A stretch of DNA of 64,000 nt from Parietaria judaica. Its lineage: Eukaryota; Streptophyta; Magnoliopsida; Rosales; Urticaceae. Position 1 is the stretch's first letter. Each line of letters begins with the position of its first letter. The DNA is taken from contig OX940871.1 of assembly GCA_954871525.1 (NCBI GenBank), forward strand, positions 27,936,586 through 28,000,585, written 5' to 3'. Below are positions 1 to 13,027 of the stretch, piece by piece. A model generated the notes under the pieces. It was not told the origin of the DNA, searched no databases, and saw only the letters and a program-made list of their open reading frames with translations. Position numbers and translations under genes: made by a program.

Positions 1-45
1 TTTACATTGTTTACGACCTAAAATTTCGAACCAATTGAAAAAATA

Positions 46-1074
46 ATGATTTTAGGGCTTATACATTGGAATTTGAATATAACAAGAGTTCTTATGCAAA
101 AATATGCAAGGATTAAATTGTTGACGAGAAATGCCATAGGAAATGCTATAGCATTTCGTATAGCATTTGTTTAGTTTACATTGTTTACAACCTAAAATTT
201 CAAACCAATTGAAAAAATAATGATTTTACGGCTTATACATTGGACTTTTAATATTACAATCGTTCTCATGCAAAAATATGCAATGATTAAATTGTTGACG
301 AGAAATGCCATAGGAAATGCTATAGCATTTCTTATGGCATTTCTTTATATTACATTGTTTATGACATAAAATTTCAAACCAATTGAAAAAATAATGATTT
401 TAGGGCTTATACATTGGAATTTGAATATAACAAGAGTTCTCATGCAAAAATATGCAAGGATTAAATTGTTGACGAGAAATGCCATAGGAAATGTTATAGC
501 GTTTTCTATAGCATTTCTTTATTTTACAGTTTTTACAACCTTAAATTTCGAACTAATTGAAAAAATAATGATTTTAGGGCTTATACATTGGAATTTTAAT
601 ATTACAAACGTTCTCATACAAAAATATGCAAGGATTAAATTGTTGACGAGAAATGCCATAGGAAATGCTATAGCATATCCTATAGCATTTCTTTGATTTA
701 CATTGTTTACGACCTAAAATTTCGAACCAATTGAAAAAATAATAATTTTAGGGCTTATTCTTTGGAATTTGAATATAACAAGAGTTTTCATGCAAAATTA
801 TGCAAGGGATAAATGTTTGACGAGAAATGCCATAGTAAATGCTATAGAATTTCATTATTTTACATTTTTTACAACTTTAAATTTCGAATCAATTGAAAAA
901 ATAATGATTTTAGGGCTCATACATTAGAATTTTAATATTACAAGCTTTCTCATGCAAAAATATGAAAGGATTAAATTATTGACGAGAAATGCATATGAAA
1001 TGCTAGCATTTCCTATAGCATTTCTTTATTTTACATTGTTTACGACCTAAAATTTCGAACCAATTGAAAAAATA
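46..1074 (+). repeat. HOR-A 6-mer, 1029 bp
   Basis: Monomers L1 (46), F1 (220), L2 (394), F2 (568), L3 (742) and F3 (904). L3 is 162 bp because 12 bp are missing beside the dyad, and F3 is 171 bp. This is the first complete unit in the window; bases 1-45 are the tail of the preceding monomer. Confidence 0.9.
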
Positions 1075-1761
1075 ATGATTTTAGGGCTTATACATTGGAA
1101 TTTGAATATAACAAGAGTTCTTATGCAAAAATATGCAAGGATTAAATTGTTGACGAGAAATGCCATAGGAAATGCTATAGCATTTCGTATAGCATTTGTT
1201 TAGTTTACATTGTTTACAACCTAAAATTTCAAACCAATTGAAAAAATAATGATTTTACGGCTTATACATTGGACTTTTAATATTACAATCGTTCTCATGC
1301 AAAAATATGCAATGATTAAATTGTTGACGAGAAATGCCATAGGAAATGCTATAGCATTTTTTATGGAATTTCTTTATATTACATTGTTTATGACATAAAA
1401 TTTCAAACCAATTGAAAAAATAATGATTTTAGGGCTTATACATTGGAATTTGAATATAACAAGAGTTCTCATGCAAAAATATGCAAGGATTAAATTGTTG
1501 ACGAGAAATGCCATAGGAAATGTTATAGCGTTTTCTATAACATTTCTTTATTTTACAACCTTAAATTTCGAACTAATTGAAAAAATAATGATTTTAGGGC
1601 TTATACATTGGAATTTTAATATTACAAACGTTCTCATACAAAAATATGCAAATATTAAATTGTTGACGAGAAATGCCATAGGAAATGCTATAGCATATCC
1701 TATAGCATTTCTTTGATTTATATTGTTTACGACCTAAAATTTCGAACCAATTGAAAAAATA
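1075..1761 (+). repeat. HOR-A 4-mer with a 9-bp deletion, 687 bp
   Basis: Monomers L1 (1075), F1 (1249), L2 (1423) and F2 (1588). The L2 copy lacks 9 bp within TTTTACAGTTTTTACAACC, between two TTTTACA-like repeats. It is one of the few length changes seen outside the dyad. Confidence 0.9.
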
Positions 1762-2790
1762 ATGATTTTAGGGCTTATTCATTGGAATTTGAATATAACA
1801 AGAGTTCTTATGCAAAAATATGCAAGGATTAAATTGTTGACGAGAAATGCCATAGGAAATGCTATAGCATTTCGTATAGCATTTGTTTAGTTTACATTGT
1901 TTACAACCTAAAATTTCAATCCAATTGAAAAAATAATGATTTTACGGCTTATACATTGGACTTTTAAAATTACAATCGTTCTCATGCAAAAATATGCAAT
2001 GATTAAATTGTTGACGAGAAATGCCATAGGAAATGCTATAGCATTTCTTATGGCATTTCTTTATTTTACATTGTTTATGACATAAAATTTCAAACAAATT
2101 GAAAAAATAATGATTTTAGGGCTTATACATTAGAATTTGAATATAACAAGAGTTCTCATGCAAAAATATGCAAGGATTAAATTGTTGACGAGAAATGTCA
2201 TAGGAAATGTTATAGCGTTTTCTATAGCATTTCTTTATTTTTCAGTTTTTACAACCTTAAATTTCGAACTAATTGAAAAAATAATGATTTTAGGGCTTAT
2301 ACATTGGAATTTTAATATTACAAACGTTCTCATACAAAAATATGCAAGGATTAAATTGTTGACGAGAAATGCCATAGGAAATGCTATAGCATATCCTATA
2401 GCATTTCTTTGATTTACATTGTTTACGACCTAAAATTTCGAACCAATTGAAAAAATAATAATTTTAGGGCTTATTCATTGGAATTTGAATATAACAAGAG
2501 TTTTCATGCAAAAATATGCAAGGGATAAATGTTTGACGAGAAATGCCATAGTAAATGCTATAGAATTTCATTATTTTACATTTTTTACAACTTTAAATTT
2601 CGAATCAATTGAAAAAATAATGATTTTAGGGCTCATACATTAGAATTTTAATATTACAAGCTTTCTCATTCAAAAATATGAAAGGATTAAATTGTTGACG
2701 AGAAATGCATAGGAAATGCTAGCATTTCCTATAGCATTTCTTTATTTTACATTGTTTACGACCTAAAATTTCGAACCAATTGAAAAAATA
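1762..2790 (+). repeat. HOR-A 6-mer, 1029 bp
   Basis: Monomers L1 (1762), F1 (1936), L2 (2110), F2 (2284), L3 (2458, 162 bp) and F3 (2620, 171 bp). The L2 copy has CATTAG instead of CATTGG, a marker that recurs in every second L2 of the later 10-mers. Confidence 0.9.
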
Positions 2791-4515
2791 ATGATTTTAG
2801 GGCTTATACATTGGAATTTGAATATAACAAGAGTTCTTATGCAAAAATATGCAAGGATTAAATTGTTGACGAGAAATGCCATAGGAAATGCTATAGCATT
2901 TCGTATAGCATTTGTTTAGTTTACATTGTTTACAACCTAAAATTTCAAACCAATTGAAAAAATAATGATTTTACGGCTTATACATTGGACTTTTAATATT
3001 ACAATCGTTCTCATGCAAAAATATGCAATGATTAAATTGTTGACGAGAAATGCCATAGGAAATGCTATAGCATTTCTTATGGCATTTCTTTATATTACAT
3101 TGTTTATGACATAAAATTTCAAACCAATTGAAAAAATAATGATTTTAGGGCTTATACATTGGAATTTGAATATAACAAGAGTTCTCATGCAAAAATATGC
3201 AAGGATTAAATTGTTGACGAGAAATGCCATAGGAAATGTTATAGCGTTTTCTATAGCATTTCTTTATTTTACAGTTTTTACAACCTTAAATTTCGAACTA
3301 ATTGAAAAAATAATGATTTTAGGGCTTATACATTGGAATTTTAATATTACAAACGTTCTCATACAAAAATATGCAAGGATTAAATTGTTGACGAGAAATG
3401 CCATAGGAAATGCTATAGCATATCCTATAGCATTTCTTTGATTTATATTGTTTACGACCTAAAATTTCGAACCAATTGAAAAAATAATGATTTTAGGGCT
3501 TATTCATTGGAATTTGAATATAACAAGAGTTCTTATGCAAAAATATGCAAGGATTAAATTGTTGACGAGAAATGCCATAGGAAATGCTATAGCATTTCGT
3601 ATAGCATTTGTTTAGTTTACATTGTTTACAACCTAAAATTTCAAACCAATTGAAAAAATAATGATTTTACGGCTTATACATTGGACTTTTAAAATTACAA
3701 TCGTTCTCATGCAAAAATATGCAATGATTAAATTGTTGACGAGAAATGCCATAGGAAATGCTATAGCATTTCTTATGGCATTTCTTTATTTTACATTGTT
3801 TATGACATAAAATTTCAAACCAATTGAAAAAATAATGATTTTAGGGCTTATACATTAGAATTTGAATATAACAAGAGTTCTCATGCAAAAATATGCAAGG
3901 ATTAAATTGTTGACGAGAAATGCCATAGGAAATGTTATAGCGTTTTCTATAGCATTTCTTTATTTTACAGTTTTTACAACCTTAAATTTCGAACTAATTG
4001 AAAAAATAATGATTTTAGGGCTTATACATTGGAATTTTAATATTACAAACGTTCTCATACAAAAATATGCAAGGATTAAATTGTTGACGAGAAATGCCAT
4101 AGGAAATGCTATAGCATATCCTATAGCATTTCTTTGATTTACATTGTTTACGACCTAAAATTTCGAACCAATTGAAAAAATAATAATTTTAGGGCTTATT
4201 CATTGGAATTTGAATATAACAAGAGTTTTCATGCAAAAATATGCAAGGGATAAATGTTTGACGAGAAATGCCATAGTAAATGCTATAGAATTTCATTATT
4301 TTACATTTTTTACAACTTTAAATTTCGAATCAATTGAAAAAATAATGATTTTAGGGCTCATACATTAGAATTTTAATATTACAAGCTTTCTCATGCAAAT
4401 ATATGAAAGGATTAAATTGTTGACGAGAAATGCATAGGAAATGCTAGCATTTCCTATAGCATTTCTTTATTTTACATTGTTTACGACCTAAAATTTTGAA
4501 CCAATTGAAAAAATA
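2791..4515 (+). repeat. HOR-A 10-mer (4-mer + 6-mer), 1725 bp
   Basis: A 4-mer (2791, 2965, 3139, 3313) is followed by a 6-mer starting at 3487. The length is 696 + 1029 bp. The L2 at 3835 carries the CATTAG marker and the one at 3139 does not, so the two halves of the 10-mer are distinguishable. Confidence 0.9.
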
Positions 4516-5556
4516 ATGATTTTAGGGCTTATACATTGGAATTTGAATATAACAAGAGTTCTTATGAAAAAATATGCAAGGATTAAATTGTTGACGAGAA
4601 ATGCCATAGGAAATGCTATAGCATTTCGTATAGCATTTGTTTAGTTTACATTGTTTACAACCTAAAATTTCAAACCAATTGAAAAAATAATGATTTTACG
4701 GCTTATACATTGGACTTTTAATATTACAATCGTTCTCATGCAAAAATATGCAATGATTAAATTGTTGACGAGAAATGCCATAGGAAATGCTATAGCATTT
4801 CTTATGGCATTTCTTTATATTACATTGTTTATGACATAAAATTTCAAACCAATTGAAAAAATAATGATTTTAGGGCTTATACATTGGAATTTGAATATAA
4901 CAAGAGTTCTCATGCAAAAATATGCAAGGATTAAATTGTTGACGAGAAATGCCATAGGAAATGTTATAGCGTTTTCTATAGCATTTCTTTATTTTACAGT
5001 TTTTACAACCTTAAATTTCGAACTAATTGAAAAAATAATGATTTTAGGGCTTATACATTGGAATTTTAATATTACAAACGTTCTCATACAAAAATATGCA
5101 AGGATTAAATTGTTGACGAGAAATGCCATAGGAAATGCTATAGCATATCCTATAGCATTTCTTTGATTTACATTGTTTACGACCTAAAATTTCGAACCAA
5201 TTGAAAAAATAATGATTTTAGGGCTTATTCATTGGAATTTGAATATAACAAGAGTTCTCATGCAAAAATATGCAAGGATGAAATGTTTGACGAGAAATGC
5301 CATAGTAAATGCTATAGCATTTCCTATAGCATTTCTTTATTTTACATTTTTTACTACTTTAAATTTCGAATCAATTGAAAAAATAATGATTTTAGGGCTC
5401 ATACATTAGAATTTTAATATTACAAGCTTTCTCATGCAAAAATATGAAAGGATTAAATTGTTGACGAGAAATGCATAGGAAATGCTAGCATTTCCTATAG
5501 CATTTCTTTATTTTACATTGTTTACGACCTAAAATTTCAAACCAATTGAAAAAATA
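4516..5556 (+). repeat. HOR-A 6-mer with full-length L3, 1041 bp
   Basis: L3 at 5212 is 174 bp, with the 12 bp (CCTATAGCATTT) that are missing from L3 of the first three 6-mers. From here to about 13027 all L3 copies are the long form, so this unit marks a switch between two HOR sub-variants. It also directly follows another 6-mer without an intervening 4-mer. Confidence 0.88.
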
Positions 5557-7294
5557 ATGATTTTAGGGCTTATACATTGGAATTTGAATATAACAAGAGT
5601 TCTTATGCAAAAATATGCAAGGATTAAATTGTTGACGAGAAATGCCATAGGAAATGCTATAGCATTTCGTATAGAATTTGTTTAGTTTACATTGTTTACA
5701 ACCTAAAATTTCAAACCAATTGAAAAAATAATGATTTTACGGCTTATACATTGGACTTTTAAAATTACAATCGTTCTCATGCAAAAATATGCAATGATTA
5801 AATTGTTGACGAGAAATGCCATAGGAAATGCTAATAGCATTTCTTATGGCATTTCTTTATTTTACATTGTTTATGACATAAAATTTCAAACCAATTGAAA
5901 AAATAATGATTTTAGGGCTTATACATTGGAATTTGAATATAACAAGAGTTCTCATGCAAAAATATGCAAGGATTAAATTGTTGACGAGAAATGCCATAGG
6001 AAATGTTATAGCGTTTTCTATAGCATTTCTTTATTTTACAGTTTTTACAACCTTAAATTTCGAACTAATTTAAAAAATAATGATTTTAGGGCTTATACAT
6101 TGGAATTTTAATATTACAAACGTTCTCATACAAAAATATGCAAGGGTTAAATTGTTGACGAGAAATGCCATAGGAAATGCTATAGCATATCCTATAGCAT
6201 TTCTTTGATTTATATTGTTTACGACCTAAAATTTCGAACCAATTGAAAAAATAATGATTTTAGGGCTTATTCATTGGAATTTGAATATAACAAGAGTTCT
6301 TATGCAAAAATATGCAAGGATTAAATTGTTGACGAGAAATGCCATAGGAAATGCTATAGCATTTCGTATAGCATTTGTTTAGTTTACATGGTTTACAACC
6401 TAAAATTTCAAACCAATTGAAAAAATAATGATTTTACGGCTTATACATTGGACTTTTAAAATTACAATCGTTCTCATGCAAAAATATGCAATGATTAAAT
6501 TGTTGACGAGAAATGCCATAGGAAATGCTATAGCATTTCTTATGGCATTTCTTTATTTTACATTGTTTATGACATAAAATTTCAAACCAATTGAAAAAAT
6601 AATGATTTTAGGGCTTATACATTAGAATTTGAATATAACAAGAGTTCTCATGCAAAAATATGCAAGGATTAAATTGTTGACGAGAAATGCCATAGGAAAT
6701 GTTATAGCGTTCTCTATAGCATTTCTTTATTTTACAGTTTTTACAACCTTAAATTTCGAACTAATTGAAAAAATAATGATTTTAGGGCTTATACATTGGA
6801 ATTTTAATATTACAAACGTTCTCATACAAAAATATGCAAGGATTAAATTGTTGACGAGAAATGCCATAGGAAATGCTATAGCATATCCTATAGCATTTCT
6901 TTGATTTACATTGTTTACGACCTAAAATTTCGAACCAATTGAAAAAATAATGATTTTAGGGCTTATTCATTGGAATTTGAATATAACAAGAGTTCTCATG
7001 CAAAAATATGCAAGGATGAAATGTTTGACGAGAAATGCCATAGTAAATGCTATAGCATTTCCTATAGCATTTCTTTATTTTACATTTTTTACTACTTTAA
7101 ATTTCGAATCAATTGAAAAAATAATGATTTTAGGGCTCATACATTAGAATTTTAATATTACAAGCTTTCTCATGCAAAAATATGAAAGGATTAAATTGTT
7201 AACGAGAAATGCATAGGAAATGCTAGCATTTCCTATAGCTATTCTTTATTTTACATTGTTTACGACCTAAAATTTCGAACCAATTGAAAAAATA
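5557..7294 (+). repeat. HOR-A 10-mer, 1738 bp
   Basis: A 4-mer (5557-6253) and a 6-mer (6254-7294). One extra A in the dyad of the F1 monomer (GCTAATAGC near 5833) gives 1738 instead of 1737 bp. F2 at 6080 has TAATTTAAAAAATAATG, a point change seen again at the same HOR position in later units. Confidence 0.9.
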
Positions 7295-9553
7295 ATGATT
7301 TTAGGGCTTATACATTGGAATTTGAATATAACAAGAGTTCTTATGCAAAAATATGCAAGGATTAAATTGTTGACGAGAAATGCCATAGGAAATGCTATAG
7401 CATTTCGTATAGCATTTGTTTAGTTTACATTGTTTACAACCTAAAATTTCAAACCAATTGAAAAAATAATGATTTTACGGCTTATACATTGGACTTTTAA
7501 AATTACAATCGTTCTCATGCAAAAATATGCAATGATTAAATTGTTGACGAGAAATGCCATAGGAAATGCTATAGCATTTCTTATGGCATTTCTTTATTTT
7601 ACATTGTTTATGACATAAAATTTCAAACCAATTGAAAAAATAATGATTTTAGGGCTTATACATTGGAATTTGAATATAACAAGAGTTCTCATGCAAAAAT
7701 ATGCAAGGATTAAATTGTTGACGAGAAATGCCATAGGAAATGTTATAGCGTTTTCTATAGCATTTCTTTATTTTACAGTTTTAACAACCTTAAATTTCGA
7801 ACTAATTTAAAAAATAATGATTTTAGGGCTTATACATTGGAATTTTAATATTACAAACGTTCTCATACAAAAATATGCAAGGGTTAAATTGTTGACGAGA
7901 AATGCCATAGGAAATGCTATAGCATTTCGTATAGCATTTGTTTAGTTTACATGGTTTACAACCTAAAATTTCAAACCAATTGAAAAAATAATGATTTTAC
8001 GGCTTATACATTGGACTTTTAAAATTACAATCGTTCTCATGCAAAATTATGCAATGATTAAATTGTTGACGAGAAATGCCATAGGAAATGCTATAGCATT
8101 TCTTATGGCATTTCTTTATTTTACATTGTTTATGACATAAAATTTCAAACCAATTGAAAAAATAATGATTTTAGGGCTTATACATTAGAATTTGAATATA
8201 ACAAGAGTTCTCATGCAAAAATATGCAAGGATTAAATTGTTGACGAGAAATGCCATAGGAAATGTTATAGCGTTTTCTATAGCATTTCTTTATTTTACAG
8301 TTTTTACAACCTTAAATTTCGAACTAATTGAAAAAATAATGATTTTAGGGCTTATACATTGGAATTTTAATATTACAAACGTTCTCATACAAAAATATGC
8401 AAGGATTAAATTGTTGACGAGAAATGCCATAGGAAATGCTATAGCATATCCTATAGCATTTCTTTGATTTATATTGTTTACGACCTAAAATTTCGAACCA
8501 ATTGAAAAAATAATGATTTTAGGGCTTATTCATTGGAATTTGAATATAACAAGAGTTCTTATGCAAAAATATGCAAGGATTAAATTGTTGACGAGAAATG
8601 CCATAGGAAATGCTATAGCATTTCGTATAGCATTTGTTTAGTTTACATGGTTTACAACCTAAAATTTCAAACCAATTGAAAAAATAATGATTTTACGGCT
8701 TATACATTGGACTTTTAAAATTACAATCGTTCTCATGCAAAAATATGCAATGATTAAATTGTTGACGAGAAATGCCATAGGAAATGCTATAGCATTTCTT
8801 ATGGCATTTCTTTATTTTACATTGTTTATGACATAAAATTTCAAACCAATTGAAAAAATAATGATTTTAGGGCTTATACATTAGAATTTGAATATAACAA
8901 GAGTTCTCATGCAAAAATATGCAAGGATTAAATTGTTGACGAGAAATGCCATAGGAAATGTTATAGCGTTCTCTATAGCATTTCTTTATTTTACAGTTTT
9001 TACAACCTTAAATTTCGAACTAATTGAAAAAATAATGATTTTAGGGCTTATACATTGGAATTTTAATATTACAAACGTTCTCATACAAAAATATGCAAGG
9101 ATTAAATTGTTGACGAGAAATGCCATAGGAAATGCTATAGCATATCCTATAGCATTTCTTTGATTTACATTGTTTACGACCTAAAATTTCGAACCAATTG
9201 AAAAAATAATGATTTTAGGGCTTATTCATTGGAATTTGAATATAACAAGAGTTCTCATGCAAAAATATGCAAGGATGAAATGTTTGACGAGAAATGCCAT
9301 AGTAAATGCTATAGCATTTCCTATAGCATTTCTTTATTTTACATTTTTTACTACTTTAAATTTCGAATCAATTGAAAAAATAATGATTTTAGGGCTCATA
9401 CATTAGAATTTTAATATTACAAGCTTTCTCATGCAAAAATATGAAAGGATTAAATTGTTGACGAGAAATGCATAGGAAATGCTAGCATTTCCTATAGCAT
9501 TTCTTTATTTTACATTGTTTACGACCTAAAATTTCGAACCAATTGAAAAAATA
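7295..9553 (+). repeat. HOR-A 13-mer variant containing a hybrid F2/L1 monomer, 2259 bp
   Basis: The unit reads L1-F1-L2-[F2/L1]-F1-L2-F2-L1-F1-L2-F2-L3-F3. The monomer at 7817 begins as F2 (CTCATACAAAAA, GGGTTAAATTG) and ends as L1 (TTTCGTATAGCATTTGTTTAG). The switch falls inside the shared GAAATGCTATAGCATTTC dyad. This is the signature of unequal crossover between misaligned units. Confidence 0.9.
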
Positions 9554-11290
9554 ATGATTTTAGGGCTTATACATTGGAATTTGAATATAACAAGAGTTCT
9601 TATGCAAAAATATGCAAGGATTAAATTGTTGACGAGAAATGCCATAGGAAATGCTATAGCATTTCGTATAGCATTTGTTTAGTTTACATTGTTTACAACC
9701 TAAAATTTCAAACCAATTGAAAAAATAATGATTTTACGGCTTATACATTGGACTTTTAAAATTACAATCGTTCTCATGCAAAAATATGCAATGATTAAAT
9801 TGTTGACGAGAAATGCCATAGGAAATGCTATAGCATTTCTTATGGCATTTCTTTATTTTACATTGTTTATGACATAAAATTTCAAACCAATTGAAAAAAT
9901 AATGATTTTAGGGCTTATACATTGGAATTTGAATATAACAAGAGTTCTCATGCAAAAATATGCAAGGATTAAATTGTTGACGAGAAATGCCATAGGAAAT
10001 GTTATAGCGTTTTCTATAGCATTTCTTTATTTTACAGTTTTTACAACCTTAAATTTCGAACTAATTGAAAAAATAATGATTTTAGGGCTTATACATTGGA
10101 GTTTTAATATTACAAACGTTCTCATACAAAAATATGCAAGGATTAAATTGTTGACGAGAAATGCCATAGGAAATGCTATAGCATATCCTATAGCATTTCT
10201 TTGATTTATATTGTTTACGACCTAAAATTTCGAACCAATTGAAAAAATAATGATTTTAGGGCTTATTCATTGGAATTTGAATATAACAAGAGTTCTTATG
10301 CAAAAATATGCAAGGATTAAATTGTTGACGAGAAATGCCATAGGAAATGCTATAGCATTTCGTATAGCATTTGTTTAGTTTACATGGTTTACAACCTAAA
10401 ATTTCAAACCAATTGAAAAAATAATGATTTTACGGCTTATACATTGGACTTTTAAAATTACAATCGTTCTCATGCAAAAATATGCAATGATTAAATTGTT
10501 GACGAGAAATGCCATAGGAAATGCTATAGCATTTCTTATGGCATTTCTTTATTTTACATTGTTTATGACATAAAATTTCAAACCAATTGAAAAAATAATG
10601 ATTTTAGGGCTTATACATTAGAATTTGAATATAACAAGAGTTCTCATGCAAAAATATGCAAGGATTAAATTGTTGACGAGAAATGCCATAGGAAATGTTA
10701 TAGCGTTCTCTATAGCATTTCTTTATTTTACAGTTTTTACAACCTTAAATTTCGAACTAATTGAAAAAATAATGATTTTAGGGCTTATACATTGGAATTT
10801 TAATATTACAAACGTTCTCATACAAAAATATGCAAGGATTAAATTGTTGACGAGAAATGCCATAGGAAATGCTATAGCATATCCTATAGCATTTCTTTGA
10901 TTTACATTGTTTACGACCTAAAATTTCGAACCAATTGAAAAAATAATGATTTTAGGGCTTATTCATTGGAATTTGAATATAACAAGAGTTCTCATGCAAA
11001 AATATGCAAGGATGAAATGTTTGACGAGAAATGCCATAGTAAATGCTATAGCATTTCCTATAGCATTTCTTTATTTTACATTTTTTACTACTTTAAATTT
11101 CGAATCAATTGAAAAAATAATGATTTTAGGGCTCATACATTAGAATTTTAATATTACAAGCTTTCTCATGCAAAAATATGAAAGGATTAAATTGTTGACG
11201 AGAAATGCATAGGAAATGCTAGCATTTCCTATAGCATTTCTTTATTTTACATTGTTTACGACCTAAAATTTCGAACCAATTGAAAAAATA
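9554..11290 (+). repeat. HOR-A canonical 10-mer, 1737 bp
   Basis: L1-F1-L2-F2 (9554-10249) then L1-F1-L2-F2-L3-F3 (10250-11290). All monomers are 174 bp except F3 (171). The next unit repeats this at exactly 1737 bp with few substitutions. Confidence 0.93.
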
Positions 11291-13027
11291 ATGATTTTAG
11301 GGCTTATACATTGGAATTTGAATATAACAAGAGTTCTTATGCAAAAATATGCAAGGATTAAATTGTTGACGAGAAATGCCATAGGAAATGCTATAGCATT
11401 TCGTATAGCATTTGTTTAGTTTACATTGTTTACAACCTAAAATTTCAAACCAATTGAAAAAATAATGATTTTACGGCTTATACATTGGACTTTTAAAATT
11501 ACAATCGTTCTCATGCAAAAATATGCAATGATTAAATTGTTGACGAGAAATGCCATAGGAAATGCTATAGCATTTCTTATGGCATTTCTTTATTTTACAT
11601 TGTTTATGACATAAAATTTCAAACCAATTGAAAAAATAATGATTTTAGGGCTTATACATTGGAATTTGAATATAACAAGAGTTCTCATGCAAAAATATGC
11701 AAGGATTAAATTGTTGACGAGAAATGCCATAGGAAATGTTATAGCGTTTTCTATAGCATTTCTTTATTTTACAGTTTTTACAACCTTAAATTTCGAACTA
11801 ATTTAAAAAATAATGATTTTAGGGCTTATACATTGGAATTTTAATATTACAAACGTTCTCATACAAAAATATGCAAGGGTTAAATTGTTGACGAGAAATG
11901 CCATAGGAAATGCTATAGCATATCCTATAGCATTTCTTTGATTTATATTGTTTACGACCTAAAATTTCGAACCAATTGAAAAAATAATGATTTTAGGGCT
12001 TATTCATTGGAATTTGAATATAACAAGAGTTCTTATGCAAAAATATGCAAGGATTAAATTGTTGACGAGAAATGCCATAGGAAATGCTATAGCATTTCGT
12101 ATAGCATTTGTTTAGTTTACATGGTTTACATCCTAAAATTTCAAACCAATTGAAAAAATAATGATTTTACGGCTTATACATTGGACTTTTAAAATTACAA
12201 TCGTTCTCATTCAAAAATATGCAATGATTAAATTGTTGACGAGAAATGCCATAGGAAATGCTATAGCATTTCTTATGGCATTTCTTTATTTTACATTGTT
12301 TATGACATAAAATTTCAAACCAATTGAAAAAATAATGATTTTAGGGCTTATACATTAGAATTTGAATATAACAAGAGTTCTCATGCAAAAATATGCAAGG
12401 ATTAAATTGTTGACGAGAAATGCCATACTAAATGTTATAGCGTTTTCTATAGCATTTCTTTATTTTACAGTTTTTACAACCTTAAATTTCGAACTAATTG
12501 AAAAAATAATGATTTTAGGGCTTATACATTGGAATTTTAATATTACAAACGTTCTCATACAAAAATATGCAAGGATTAAATTGTTGACGAGAAATGCCAT
12601 AGGAAATGCTATAGCATATCCTATAGCATTTCTTTGATTTACATTGTTTACGACCTAAAATTTCGAACCAATTGAAAAAATAATGATTTTAGGGCTTATT
12701 CATTGGAATTTGAATATAACAAGAGTTCTCATGCAAAAATATGCAAGGATGAAATGTTTGACGAGAAATGCCATAGTAAATGCTATAGCATTTCCTATAG
12801 CATTTCTTTATTTTACATTTTTTACTACTTTAAATTTCGAATCAATTGAAAAAATAATGATTTTAGGGCTCATACATTAGAATTTTAATATTACAAGCTT
12901 TCTCATGCAAAAATATGAAAGGATTAAATTGTTGACGAGAAATGCATAGGAAATGCTAGCATTTCCTATAGCATTTCTTTATTTTACATTGTTTACGACC
13001 TAAAATTTCGAACCAATTGAAAAAATA
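11291..13027 (+). repeat. HOR-A canonical 10-mer, 1737 bp
   Basis: Same order and length as the preceding unit. Private changes include CATACTAAATG in the L2 near 12426, where other copies have CATAGGAAATG. Confidence 0.93.
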
